Positions 21,358-31,638 of a stretch of DNA of 64,000 bases are shown in pieces. The notes below the pieces were generated by a model. That model saw nothing but the letters and a program-made list of their open reading frames with translations. It was not told the DNA's origin and searched no databases. The position numbers were made by a program, and so were the translations under genes. Source of the DNA: Acanthamoeba lenticulata (lineage: Eukaryota; Discosea; Longamoebia; Acanthamoebidae); contig NAVB01000157.1 in assembly GCA_002179805.1 (NCBI GenBank), positions 1 through 64,000 on the forward strand. Direction: 5' to 3'. Each line of letters starts with the position of its first letter. The first letter of the stretch is position 1.

Positions 21358-22220
21358 ATGAAGGTGATAGTGCATGTGCGGGAGAAAGTGGTGCAGGTTC
21401 AGTGTGGGCCCGGCACGCAGAGACTCAAATGGCTCGGGCACGTTGGTAAGTCGACTCTCCAAAACTGATTTGCGATTTATTGTCCTTGGCAACTCAGTGG
21501 GACTGTGCTGCATTGTGCTCCGTCATGCTGTGCAGGCATCGCTCGATACGACAACAACAATGGCATGGAGCTGGGTACTGCTGCCTTCCCCTCCTCTCTT
21601 CCTACACAAGTCGCAGCTTCAAGCCACACACCACACCTACGATGACCATTCGGTGTGGTCTGGGGCCTGCAGGCACGCCCAAGGCTATCAAGACCGAGGA
21701 CGGTACTCTGCTCGACATGAACGCCATCATTCGGGACACACTCACAGACGAAGCGCACGTCTGGGTCCTCATTCGAGGTTTGTACAAAAACTGTCTGGCG
21801 TAGTGGGTTTTGTCTTGTCTTTCTCATTTCATCGCTGACCCGCATCCCCACGCGTGTCGCTCTTGTTCTTCTTGCGCTACACCTGCCCACAGATGATGAG
21901 GTTCTTCCGGCTCTGTAAAGATGTTTGTTCAAAGCTCTCACTGTTGCTTAGTCAGCACCATCCCCAAGCACGTTTGTTGCGCGTCGTCAAGCCGTTCATG
22001 AGTGCGCGGACTTGTTGCTGGTCTGCTCGTCCTGGGGAAGAGGTTGTTGCACGAAGTGACACACCAACACCTGTTGTTGGCAGGAACGGAGTTGTGCGTG
22101 AAGAGAAACGTGACTACAAATCTCGCGTGAGCCACTTTGTTGTTGGGTCGCTTCAAGCAAGGTGACTCCTCTCGCAAGGCCTGGGGTAACGCGTATTGGG
22201 GCCACCAGAAGACGGGCTAG
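21358..22220 (+). CDS. Small predicted beta-grasp protein, function unknown
   Basis: Exons 21358-21445, 21536-21574, 21673-21777, 21893-21914, 22084-22126 and 22158-22220 join to 360 bases, a 119-residue protein. The N-terminal part (MKVIVHVREKVVQVQCG, WLGHVGIARYD, AIKTEDGTLLDMNAII, AHVWVLIRDDE) has the alternating strand-helix-strand look of a ubiquitin-like fold. It resembles small CXorf65/C22orf15-type proteins in which a 'EDG-L' turn is followed by '-YVLVR'. The C-terminus is basic and aromatic (SSRKAWGNAYWGHQKTG). I do not recognise a named family. The last intron would be only 31 nt; if it is retained the protein ends at 22164 with VSHFVVGSLQAR, and if the donor at 21915 is skipped it ends at TAA 21916-21918. 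Divergent to the CLU-like gene, 97 bp apart. Confidence 0.55.
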
Positions 22221-22295
22221 AGAAGTGCTTGTCCTGGCTTGTTTGATTTTTATCTCTACACAAGTCACTCTCTCTACACTCACTCTACACTACAC

Positions 22296-22811
22296 ATGGC
22301 GTCTCGCGTTCCTGTCGGTGACTCGGCTGCCCAGCAGCAGACTGGCGCCTTCCACGGCCCGTCGTATGGCCTCGACGCCGAGCTGAAGGAGAAGATGGAC
22401 TCCAAGTACGACGTTGCCCAGGAGCAGGGCATCAGGGAGTGGATGGAGAGCAAGGGCGTGCCCGTCGAGGGCGACTTCCACGCTGCCCTCAAGAACGGCG
22501 TCAAGCTCTGCGAGTGCGTTCTCATCCATTTCGCCCATCTCCCTTCTCGTTCGTACTTCGCCCGTGTTGTGCTTACGTTGTGTTATCGTTGTCGCAGGCT
22601 GGCCAACAAGCTCCACCCGGGCATCGTGTCGCGCATCCAGAAGGCGCCGGCCCCCTTCGTGCAGATGGAGAACATCGCCAACTTCCTCAAGGCCGCGGAG
22701 AACCTCGGCGTCCGCAAGAACGAGCTCTTCCAGACCGTCGATCTCTACGAGGCCAAGAATATGTCGGCGGTCCTCATCACCCTGGGCGCCCTCCGGCGGT
22801 CCAAGCCCTAA
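22296..22811 (+). CDS. Calponin-homology (transgelin/SCP1-like) actin-binding protein
   Basis: Two exons (22296-22513 and 22598-22811) give 143 residues with one calponin-homology domain. Visible motifs are IREWMESKGVPVEGDFHAAL, GVKLCELANKLHPGI, PFVQMENIANFLKAAENLGV and ETVDLYE-type FQTVDLYEAKNMSAVLITLG. This is the layout of type-3 CH domains in yeast Scp1, transgelin and calponin, which bundle or stabilise actin filaments. There is no calponin repeat after the CH domain; the protein ends at RRSKP. The N-terminal ~35 residues are hydrophilic. The intron splits a Glu codon (CGA|G). Confidence 0.9.
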   Translation: MASRVPVGDSAAQQQTGAFHGPSYGLDAELKEKMDSKYDVAQEQGIREWMESKGVPVEGDFHAALKNGVKLCECVLIHFAHLPSRSYFARVVLTLCYRCRRLANKLHPGIVSRIQKAPAPFVQMENIANFLKAAENLGVRKNELFQTVDLYEAKNMSAVLITLGALRRSKP

Positions 22812-23231
22812 GAGAGCGAGAGCCGCTTCTTCACTCGGGCCACCTTTTCATGATCTCCCAAACTGTTTCATCTTCTATCTTTTTCCATGAACATAGAGTT
22901 GTTCTTGCCACAAAGCCGTGAAAAAAGAGCAAATTTTGCGGCCCTATTTCCTAGAGCAACCGATTCGAGTCTGGGCCCCTGCTCGTAACGACTTGGGTGT
23001 TGAAAGCAACCTGTCTTCTTAAGCTGCTAAATGCTCCAACACGACCGTTTCAGATTTGGGCTCTTCGCTGCCTTGCTGCAGTGTGCGTGTGTGCGTGTTG
23101 ACGGACCACGGGGCGCCCTACCTTTTGCCGAGTCTGTCCTTTTTCTCTACTTTTTTGTTTAACTGAAGTGGTCAAGAACTCTCTTGGCTTTTACGGCCTC
23201 CCTTTGGCAAAGAAAGAAAACACAAGAGACC
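22812..23231. other. Intergenic, no gene seen
   Basis: This stretch holds the 3' end of the calponin-like transcript and the 5' leader of the next gene. I see no open frame with protein-like composition, no tRNA fold and no repeat. A short GT/TG run lies near 23083-23098. Confidence 0.6.
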
Positions 23232-24875
23232 ATGGAAGAGACGTCTGCCACCACCGGCACTGTGGAGACACATGCCCACACAACAACGACAGACGGCGTT
23301 CCGGCCGACTGGCCGGTGCCGCTGGTGCGACTGCCCGACGAGAGCCGCGGGCAACCGATGGACGTCCTGTTTGACATGGAGACCAACGACCCCGATGACT
23401 ACCTCACGCTGTACCTCATCATCCTCCCCAACAGCACTACAACCTTATCGTACGTCTGCGTGATCGTTGACGCCGCGTGGTGGTGGTGGTGGGCCGGGCG
23501 CAGATGCCTGCTGGCGGGGCACCCGATGGTGAACTTGCGCGCGGTGACGATCATGCCGGGCACGCGACAGCAGGTGGGCGTCGTGCGACACACCCTCCGG
23601 CGGCTCGGCCTGCCCCACCTCAAGATAGGTACCTGCACCTCAACTTTCCCACAATTTTGTTTTTATAATAACATTTTTATAATAAATAGAAATCAAATTT
23701 TTTCTGTTTTTTTTAAAATAAATGAAATTGCACTTTTCTGACACAACCCTGCGTGTAGGCGTGAAAGACCCAAAGCACAACAAAAAGGCCGTCTCGGGCT
23801 TCCACAACAAGGCGCTTGGCGTGGACGTCCTGCCCGAAGACGACGCCGACGGTGCGCTCCCTGCTCTTCATCCTCACCACCACCATCGTTTCATCGCCTC
23901 TTATCATCACCTACGTTGTGTTGTTGTTGTTGTTGTTGATCAGGCCTGGGCCAGGACGTGATCTACGAGACCATCAAGCAGTTCCCGCACTGCACGGTCA
24001 TCACGGGCGCGCCGGTGACCAACGTGGCCAACGCCATCCGGGCCCACGAGGACTTGGTCATCGAGCGCTGGGTGGCGCAGGGCGGCTTCGCCGGCGACAA
24101 CATCGTCCCGCCGGCCCTCCGCATGCACAAATTTGACGGCAAAGTCTTCTGCCCGACCTTCAACTTTGGCGGCGACTCCCGGGCCGCCACCGAGGTTTGC
24201 CATCTTCACCTTTACCTTCACCTTCTTGACCCTTATCGTCTTCTTCATGATGGTCACGACTCACGCGGTTCAACAGCTGCTGAACAGCCCGCGCGTGCTC
24301 AAGCGGCTGCTGGTGTCCAAGAACGTGTGCCACGGCGTGCTCTACACGCAGGCCTTCCACGAGCGGCTGGCGCCCTACCGCAAGGGCACCAAGGGCCTCG
24401 AGCTCATCTACGACTCGATGGACATCTACCTCCAGGGCCGCGGCCAAAAGGCCCTGCACGACCCGCTGGCCGCCTGTGTGGCCATCGACCCCTCGATCGG
24501 CCTCTTTGCTCGCGGTGCGGCCCTTGAACCTCATCATCGAGACAGCGCCCAAGTTGAGGAACTCACACGCATGCGTCTTTCTGGCTCGCGTGCGTGCGCG
24601 CAGTGGAGATGCAAATGAGCCGCGAGAAGGGCCACCATGGGTGGGGCGCCATGCTCTCGACGACGTCGAACACCTACATCTCGGTCCACGTCGACAAGGA
24701 GGCCTTTGAGGAGGTCTTTCGTATGAGCACCAACGATGGAGCCCGTCGGTCCCACAACAAGAGGCCGGCCGCCTCCTCGTCGTCCTCCCCGTCGTCCTCG
24801 TCCTCGTCCTCATCCTCGACGGCAGCTGGCGGCGCCAAGGCGCGCAACAAGCGCATCACTCCGGGAGGCCAGTGA
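23232..24875 (+). CDS. Inosine/uridine-preferring nucleoside hydrolase family protein
   Basis: The protein begins METTS-like (MEETSATTGTVETHAH) and has the N-terminal metal/ribose-binding region MDVLFDMETNDPDDYLTLYL. Next come HPMVNLRAVTIMPGTRQQVG and GLPHLKIG, then VKDPKHNKKAVSGFHNKALG, VIYETIKQFPHCTVITGAPV with TNVANAI, and a C-terminal LHDPLAACVAIDPSIGLFAR. The family cleaves the N-glycosidic bond of nucleosides for purine/pyrimidine salvage, using a Ca2+ site formed by N-terminal Asp residues. Here the usual DTDxGxDD is METNDPDD, a variant seen in a subset of the family, so substrate preference is uncertain. The gene has six or seven exons, and the tail is Ser/Pro-rich. A relic of the ETIKQF exon lies at 1103-1144. 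Confidence 0.85.
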
Positions 24876-25031
24876 TACGTGCGCAAGTTCAATAGAGAAA
24901 CCGACAGTTGAGGCAATCGCGTGACGGCCAACTAAAGAGTTGTTTTTTTTATGCACCCCCAAGCACTGCGAGAATGTTGTGGGTGACGTCAATCTTGTTT
25001 TACATGCCCTACTTCACCGCCGCAACAAGGA

Positions 25032-25104
25032 GGCGCCATGGCGCAGTCGGCACCGCGCTCCCCTAGTAAGGGAGAGATCATGGGTTCGATTCCCATTGGC
25101 GCCA
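25032..25104 (+). tRNA. tRNA-Thr (anticodon AGU), copy 2
   Basis: All 73 bases are identical to the copy at 2650-2722, with anticodon AGT in loop CTAGTAA. The immediate flanks are also shared (GCAACAAGGA upstream, ATCCTCA downstream), while more distant flanks differ. Conservation of only the short flanks suggests shared Pol III signals or a small duplicated unit. Confidence 0.95.
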
Positions 25105-25113
25105 TCCTCATTC

Positions 25114-25118
25114 TTTTT
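25114..25118 (+). terminator. Pol III T-run after tRNA-Thr copy 2
   Basis: TTTTT starts 9 nt after the mature tRNA 3' end, as expected for RNA polymerase III termination. Confidence 0.7.
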
Positions 25119-25143
25119 ACTTGCTGAAATGGCACAATTTTTC

Positions 25144-25916
25144 TTAAGAGGGCAGAGTGACCTTGAGCGCCCCTGTGCGAACAAGCCACTCAATGAATTC
25201 GTTGTAGGTGATCATCCCGCTTCCATCTGCATCAAGATCGGCAAAGGAATCCTCGAAGCTCTTGGTGGTGCGCCCAGACTTGACCAAGTTCTCGTGGCAT
25301 ATCCTACAATGCTCACGCAGCATGAGCGACTGCAGTTTGAAAGCAAAGAACGACACAAAAGAACTTACTTCCACTCATCCGGGTCCAGTGCTCCCGATCC
25401 GTCCGTGTCAAAGAGGTCGAAGAATTTGCGGCACGTTACCAGAGCCTCAAGCTCAGTGTCGGACAACTGTAGTCTTGCGAAGCGTTGGTCTGTCCTCCAC
25501 CACTGCAACATTGTGGTCACTGTCGTTAGCTACAGGCTGGGGGAGGACAATTAATGCTGTACATGCCTGCATGAACTCTTGGTAGGAGATGGTGCCATTG
25601 CCGTCTCTGTGTGGAGGTAGTAAGCGTGGTGAGCTCTCACTCAGTGGCAAGACCGCCTGGCGAGGGGGAATACGAACTTGTCGATCATGACTACGGCATG
25701 GTCTACTTCAGCAGGAGAAAGCCGGTACCCCATGGACTTGCACTAGTTCTCACGGAGATCAGTTTTCTTTTCGCTTTGTGCGTGTGGCGCGGTGGTAGAA
25801 GAAGCACGAACCATCTTTTCAAACTCGTCGCGGTCAAGTGAACCGTTCTTGTCCGTGTCGTGCTGGTTAAAGATAATTTTGCTCAAGGGCGTGGGCGGCT
25901 GGCCGGGTCGCATCAT
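25144..25916 (-). CDS. EF-hand calcium-binding protein
   Basis: This multi-exon protein carries three clear EF-hand loops and one probable one. They are DTDKNGSLDRDEF near the N-terminus, then RDGNGTISYQEFMQA, then FDTDGSGALDPDEW, and last LDADGSGMITYNEFIEWL. The loops have the canonical Asp-x-Asp-x-Gly spacing and acidic residue at position 12, so Ca2+ binding is very likely in at least three. The start is MMRPGQPPTPLSKIIFNQ at 25916. The stop is at 25144. It resembles calmodulin-like or calcineurin-B-like sensors, but no target is implied by context. Confidence 0.8.
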
Positions 25917-26117
25917 CTTGGTGCAGTGTCGAGTGGTCTAGCTTTTTGAGCTTTTGAGTCAAAGTCGCCTTCCAGCTGTTTCGCTACTTGAGCGACCAAA
26001 GAAGGAACAAGTGTCCATATTTGGGTGATCCACTTCCTTTCTTCCTTTTGGACAATCAAGAAATGTGAACCCATTTCTTTGCTTTCTTGTACTGCTCGCT
26101 GGGGCAGCCGCAGCATC

Positions 26118-27739
26118 ATGGTGCGGGCCAGCACCTGCGCCCTGCTGGCTCTGTTGGTGGTGCTCTTGGTCCCTCTTGTTCTGGTCCACCAATATGCGGC
26201 TGAACTGGACCCCAGTGAAACGTTGACCGCTGCCGTGTATGAGCGGAGGGAGGTACTGGCGGAAGTAGTGAAAGAGGAGGTTAGGGAAGAGGATAACGGT
26301 GAAGTGGAGGTATTCCATACGGACGAGGCACAAGTAGAACTCTATATGGAAGAGGAACAAGCGGAGCAAAAGGAAGTGAAGAAGCTGGTGAAGGTGGAAG
26401 TAGCAGGGGCCAAGCTAGCGCAGCCCACTCCTCTCCGACCGAGCAAGCCTCTTCCCTCTCCCGTCCCATTCCACCACGTGGACGAACGGGAAGAGAACAC
26501 ATGCGACCGCGGTTTTCTGAACATCGTTGTACAAGTGCCTATACTTGAAAAGGTACAACCGCAGCATTACGGTCACATGTTGCAATGCAACTGCTACCTG
26601 ACCAATAGAAGTGCAGCAACCACCAGCAGAACGACCCATGAATTTAACGGACAAGTTTCTGCAAACAGCGTTTGCTCGAGTGGCCAACAGCACCGATGCT
26701 GATCGCAGACAGCGCCAGGAGGAGTATCTGGGGGCGTTACAACTGAACCTGCGCAACCCGTACGTGCGCGAGGTGCATCTGCTCCTCCAGGAGGCCTCCG
26801 ACAGAGACTACTTTGTCGATCAACAGCAGCAAGCAGCTCTGCGCGACCAATGTGGCAAGCTGCGCTTCCACAACCTGGGCAAGCGCATGCTCTACCGCGA
26901 CGCCTTTTTGGTGCGTTCTCAAGCAGGATAGAGCAACAATCAAGTCTGACATCACTGTGCAACAGTATTCCAACGAGCAGTTGGCCGGACGACTGAGTGT
27001 AGTGATGAACTCGGATATTTTCCTTGGAGACGACTGGAAGGCGCTTGCACGGCATGTGTGGGTGCGTTACATCAAGAAGTTTAACGTGACAGACACGAGG
27101 TGATCATGTTTTCGACAACATAGGACGACGGGCCGAGGGTGGGAGCGCAGGAGAACAATCACCTGCTGGCATTGTTTATGAAAGACAAGGTTTACGCTCT
27201 CTCCCGCTACGAGCTGCCTCATCCGGTCTTCTGCCCCAACAAGACATACAAGACCTGCTTGGATGCGGCCAAGATCGGTACACCTTCCCCCTTCTTCTGC
27301 GTCTTGCAGCTTTGCTGTTAACCACTTCGCTCTCGTCAGGCGGCTATGACGCTTTCGTGTTTCTTCCCCCTCTTAAGATCAACTTTAAAAGAGCAGAGTA
27401 CCTTTCATCACTCCTCTGCGTTCAATTGGATGAAGCTGACCTGTTGCCGTGGTGAAAGGGTTCTTAACTGGGTTCAGAACGTGTTTGGTGCCGAGAATGG
27501 AGTCATCTCAACCCTTCGACAAGCCTATGGCAGAACCTTCAACATCCTTAACCCTTGCGAGATTCTTCAGGTGCCCCTCGTTGGAGTAGTGCAATCTGGA
27601 GTGTGGTCTCTTAACTTCTCACTCGCAGATCGGACACGCGCACTGCGACTTTTACTACCGCCCTGCGCCAGGCATGCACGAGGGCAGTCATCGCCTGCCG
27701 GTGAAGCACGGCGTGGCTCGGTTCCAGAAGAAGCTATAA
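26118..27739 (+). CDS. Type II membrane protein, glycosyltransferase-like
   Basis: The N-terminus is a signal anchor (ASTCALLALLVVLLVPLVLV), followed by a Glu/Lys-rich stem. A luminal domain comes next with EYLGALQLNLRNPYVREVHL, KLRFHNLGKRMLYRDAFL, YSNEQLAGRLSVVMNSDIFL and YALSRYELPHPVFCPNKTY. The C-terminus reads FNILNPCEILQIGHAHCDF. The pattern 'L--NL-NP-V-EVHLL...YANE-L-GR--V--N-DI-L...L' is typical of a poorly studied glycosyltransferase-like family with a nucleotide-sugar fold (NSDIF in place of a DxD). Golgi location is inferred from topology. About five exons; the frame across the intron near 26550-26610 is approximate. Role in cyst wall or surface glycans is speculative. Confidence 0.65.
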
Positions 27740-27947
27740 TCGTCTGTTTGCCTTCGTCTGGTTATGGTGTTTTTCTAACAAAAGTGATCATGGTGGAAAA
27801 GACTGCTAGCTGGCTGGGAAAAGTTCGAGAATGTAATGTTATGATCGCTCAGAGGCAAACAAAAGGAATTCAAAGGTACAATCATGCGTTTGACGAGAAT
27901 GATAGCTGGCCAACCAGAAGAGGCAAGCCAGCCTGTTGTAGCTCAAC

Positions 27948-29240
27948 TCACTGGCAGGCCAGCGAAGAGAGGGTGACGGAAGGCGTGGCCGCGGGAGCGG
28001 AGCCGGTCACCTGGACGACGATGCCCGAGCCCAGGCTGGCGCCCACCTGAAGGGCGCCAAAGTTGAAGGCGATGTTGAAGACGTTGGTCGAGCCCTGCCT
28101 GTTGAGCTCCCAGAACTGGGTGATGCTCGCGCTGGCCTCGGCAAAGGAGAACGACATCACGCCCCCGTTGATGGGGCGTTGGCCGTTGTTGGTTAGGTTG
28201 ACGTCGAAAATCTGGAACGTGCTGCCTCCCTGCTGCCACATGCCGCCGGCCGAGGCCGAGCGCGCGCTGACGCTGACCGAGCCGCTGCAGCCAGCCGGGC
28301 TGGGCTGCGCGGTGGCCACGACGCTCGACGGCGCGGGGCTCCTGCTCGGGCTGGCGGCGGCCGACGGCGCCGGGCTGGCCGAGACGGCGGCGCCCGAGCA
28401 GCTGACCGAGTTGATGGCGATGGCCGGCGCGGCGGGCTGGCCACCGGCCACGGGCGAGCGCAGGACGTAGCCGGCCCCGAGGGTGGCGCCCACCTGGAGC
28501 GGGCCAAAGGTGTTGGGGATGATGTAGGTCGAGCCGCTCTGGAGCTGGATGTTCCACACCTGGGTGATGCTCTGGCCGTCGGCCAGGGCGATGGTCACCT
28601 GCGCGCCGGTGACCGGCTGCTGGCCGTTGTTGGCGATCACCACGTCAAAGATCTGGAACTGCGACGTGCCGTCAACCCAGCTGCCGCCAGCACTGGCCGC
28701 CCGGGCCGTCTGGGTCACGCTGATGCTGCAGCCGCCGGGCTGCGGAGAGGCCACCACCACGCTGGGCTTGGCCGACGACGAAGGCGATGCCGCGGGCGAC
28801 GCAGCAGGCGACGCAGCAGGCGAAGCCGCGGGCGAGGCGGCGACGGACGGGGCCGGGCTGGCCACGCTACCACAGCCGATGGAGGAGACGGCGATCGAGG
28901 CCGCCGATGCCGACTCGATGACGTAGCCAAACTGGTGGGTCTGGCCCGCGGGCAGGCCGCCGCTCTGCACGCGGTAGTCGGGCAGGGCGTAGAGGCCGTT
29001 AGGCTGCTGGCTGAGCTCCCAGAGCTGGACGAAGGTGCCGCCGGTGATGGCCAGCTGGAGCGACGTGACCGCCTCAGAGCCAGCCGTGAGCTGGACGTTC
29101 CACTGGGAGAGGTCTTTGCCGTCTTGCTTCCAGGCCGACCCGAGCGTCTGCTGGACGCTGACGTTGCAGTCAGCAGCCGCGTAGCAGACCAGCAGGGCCA
29201 AGAAGCCCAGCACAAGCAGTTGTTGGTGGATTGTCATCAT
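27948..29240 (-). CDS. Cyst-wall cellulose-binding lectin with three CBM49 domains (Luke(3)-type)
   Basis: This is a single-exon gene of 430 residues. A signal peptide (HQQLLVLGFLALLVCYAAA) is followed by three beta-jelly-roll CBM49 domains, each opening with a Cys and ending near a Gly-rich FGYV/AGYV-type strand. They begin at CNVSVQQTLGSAWKQDGKDL, CSISVTQTARAASAGGSWVD and CSGSVSVSARSASAGGMWQQ. The domains are separated by Ser/Pro/Ala linkers (ASPAASPAASPAASPS). Luke lectins of Acanthamoeba have two or three CBM49s, bind cellulose and are abundant in the cyst wall (established for the genus). The aromatic residues in WKQDGKDLSQWNV, VQLWEL, VWNIQL and FWELNR fit cellulose contact. No intron, unlike nearly all neighbours. 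Confidence 0.9.
   Translation of the reverse strand: MMTIHQQLLVLGFLALLVCYAAADCNVSVQQTLGSAWKQDGKDLSQWNVQLTAGSEAVTSLQLAITGGTFVQLWELSQQPNGLYALPDYRVQSGGLPAGQTHQFGYVIESASAASIAVSSIGCGSVASPAPSVAASPAASPAASPAASPAASPSSSAKPSVVVASPQPGGCSISVTQTARAASAGGSWVDGTSQFQIFDVVIANNGQQPVTGAQVTIALADGQSITQVWNIQLQSGSTYIIPNTFGPLQVGATLGAGYVLRSPVAGGQPAAPAIAINSVSCSGAAVSASPAPSAAASPSRSPAPSSVVATAQPSPAGCSGSVSVSARSASAGGMWQQGGSTFQIFDVNLTNNGQRPINGGVMSFSFAEASASITQFWELNRQGSTNVFNIAFNFGALQVGASLGSGIVVQVTGSAPAATPSVTLSSLACQ
28783..28848 (-). repeat. Short tandem repeat encoding the first lectin linker
   Basis: Imperfect 12-base units coding for Ala-Ser-Pro-Ala (GCGTCGCCTGCT-like on the minus strand) repeat about five times between CBM49 domains 1 and 2. 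Such repeats can vary in copy number between strains. Confidence 0.6.
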
Positions 29241-29799
29241 ATTGTTTCTTTGTAAACTTGTGATGTACAGCTGGTCAAGGACTTGAAGCTTGAGGATTGT
29301 GGAGATGTTGTTAGTTCAAGTTGGGTTGTGTTGAGAGATGTTGTGACAATCAGGCTCGGGCGGCTGCCGTTTTATCCTGAAGCCCATGGCCAGGTGGCAC
29401 TAGAGCCCCCAAGCCCTCGGGCCTGAAATCTCACGCACCGTTCCCGCACCACCATCATGGCCAACCACATCATACAGAGGCACACACATATGCGCTGAAA
29501 CACTATAGCCGGCGATATACGCTCTGCCTTGAGCTTGTGGACCAGGCCTCCGGCCACTTGGACCCGACGTGCGGAAATGGCTGGCTAGGACCTAAAGAGT
29601 GACCTCCTCCGCCAGGGCGGGCCTCGCCTTTGCAGAGAACTCGGCGAACGGCCGAGGCGGCTGGTGATCCCTTGGTCCAGTGTGTGCCAATTGGTGTGTG
29701 CGTTTATCACCGGTGCACCAAGAGTCCTGAAAAGGCCAGAAGCGAAAAAGGGCGCACATCTTCAGCGACATCAGAGACAAAAAGGCGTTATTCGGCGCT
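29241..29799. other. Intergenic gap upstream of the lectin gene
   Basis: No gene is seen. The segment holds the lectin promoter and leader (29241 to about 29400) and the end of the cytochrome b5 reductase transcript. No tRNA fold was found in 29560-29800. Confidence 0.55.
29368..29376 (-). promoter_or_regulatory. Possible TATA-like element of the lectin gene
   Basis: The minus strand reads GGATAAAAC about 130 bases before the lectin start codon, in otherwise GC-rich sequence. The position would fit a leader of about 100 bases. Based on sequence resemblance only. Confidence 0.3.
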
Positions 29800-31466
29800 C
29801 TAGAACTTAAAGACCTGCTCCTTCGTGTAGCCTAAGTCCTTGAGCACACCCGCAAGCTGTTGTTTTCGGGTTCATCGCCATAATACGCAATTGGCCGCGG
29901 TCAGCAGATTGCGGAGGAGCGCTCTCTCAAACGAGCCGGGGCGAGATGAAGAGAAGGAGGAGGAGGAGGAGGGCACGAACCTCGCCCTGCGAGTAGTCGG
30001 GGGCCTTGGGGCCGCTGAGGGCCTGGTAGAACGGAGGCGGGCCGCACACAAACACAACCACGTCGTCCGACGGGGCTGCTCGGGGATGAGAGGCTCGTGC
30101 GTGAGCCACAAGCCAGAGGGGAACGCGAGTGGTGGAAGAAAGGAAGGGGAGAGGCAGGAAGGAAGCACGTACCGGGGATGTGCTTCTTGATGATGTCGGC
30201 GTTGATGAAGCCGGTGTGGCCCTTCCACGAGGCCTCGTCAGAGGGCTTGGCGACGACGTAGTGGACCTCAAAGTTGGGGTGCTTCTTGGCCAGCGCGTCA
30301 AGACGGTCCTTGAGGATGATGTCCTGCTCCGTGTTGTTGGCAAACACCAGCGACACGTGCGTCTTGTCGTCCTTCTCGCTCAGGACCTCCTCAAGCACCT
30401 GGAGCATGGGCGTGATGCCTTGAAGAGCAAGCAGCCCAGCAAATATAGCCACCGCGTAGAGACATAACATTGTTCAGCATCGTGCGACCGAATTGCTCAG
30501 CTCGCTATCAAGGACGCGTACCGGTGCCGCCAGCAAGCATGCCGAGGTGCTTCTTCATGTTCTTCGAGTAGGCGAACTTGGGGATCGGGCCCTTGACCTG
30601 TTGTCGTTGTAGAACCCGCCTTTGAGGTTAGCTGGCTGCGATGAAGAGGCCTGCTCGCTGGAAAGGGGCGTACCAGCAGCTTTTCGCCCTTCTTAAGATG
30701 GTAGATGTGCGAGCTCATCACGCCGGTGGGGTAATCCTGGCAATTTGGAGCGAGATGTAAGTGTGGGGTGATGAAGATCAAGATCGCATGTGCGAGTAGA
30801 ACCTTGATAACGAAGTCAAAGTAACCCTTGTCCACCTTGTCATTGGTAGTGGGTGTGTAGGGACGGATTACCGGCTTGCCGTTCTCTCCTGCATGCAGGA
30901 GGAACGTGTTAGCACTTGATCGGAAGATTTGGCGGTTGATCAAGGGCAAGTAAAGTACCAATGTTGGCCTTGGTCACGACACAGCTGGCCACTGGCAGGC
31001 CCAGCACATGATCGGAGGAAGGCAGGGCAAAGCGAAGACGCCTCGTGTTGGGGGTGAGGTCTTCGACCTCCACCAGCTCGAACTCCCTGAATTCATCCTT
31101 GTTGAGGGCAACGGGAGGCGAGGGCTTGACCTCAGCCGCCTGTGCCTCCTTCTTGCCCTCCTGAGCCTCCGCGGCCACTGGAGCGCGAGCAGCCTTAGGA
31201 GCGCTCTCTTCCTCTTTGTTCAGGCTCTGGTACAAGATAGTGGCACCAGCCACCACACCAACACCAGCGAGGACCTTGAAAAGGCCACCACCCGACTTCT
31301 TCTGATCTTCCTGTTTCTTGTCTTCCTCGCTCGTGGCCAGGCGGCGGCGCAGCGGCACGTTGAGCGCAGAGGCAGACGAAGAAGAAGTCAACGTAGTAGC
31401 GAAGCTCGATGAAGTGCACGAAGCCCGCGCAAACGAACGTGATTGAATGCTCGCAATCCTTCTCAT
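29800..31466 (-). CDS. NADH-cytochrome b5 reductase, mitochondrial membrane type
   Basis: This FAD enzyme transfers electrons from NADH to cytochrome b5. The N-terminus (MRRIASIQSRSFARASCTSS) is a basic, Ser/Arg-rich mitochondrial presequence. It is followed by a transmembrane segment (GLFKVLAGVGVVAGATILYQ) and a Lys/Ala/Glu linker, as in yeast Mcr1. The catalytic part has ELVEVEDLTPNTRRLRFALP, the FAD motif VIRPYTPT, GVMSSHIYHLKKGEKL, and the NAD motifs AGGTGITPMLQVLEEVL and VFVCGPPPFYQALSG. The C-terminus is GYTKEQVFKF, matching the usual -VF-F end of the family. About seven exons. The ATG at 31466 is the first that precedes the presequence. Confidence 0.95.
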
Positions 31467-31638
31467 TCTCACTCTCTATAAAATCGATTTGGTTGGCCTG
31501 CACGAGACCTCAACCGCAGGAGCCTTTACGCGCCATTTCGCCACGTGACGTTTTGTGTAATCACCGCTGTATTGAAATTTCACACCATCAAACCTTCGCA
31601 AGGCACTTACTTCAGCCATCAGCTGCGCAAAGACGAAA

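Noticed and set aside
21187..21513. 108-codon minus frame as first exon of the CLU-like gene
   Set aside because: It overlaps the first exons of the divergent + gene, whose splices all keep frame. The AT-rich sequence at 21290-21357 looks intergenic.
22940..23000. Possible tRNA T-arm (CGATTCGAGTC)
   Set aside because: No matching acceptor, D or anticodon stems can be formed around it.
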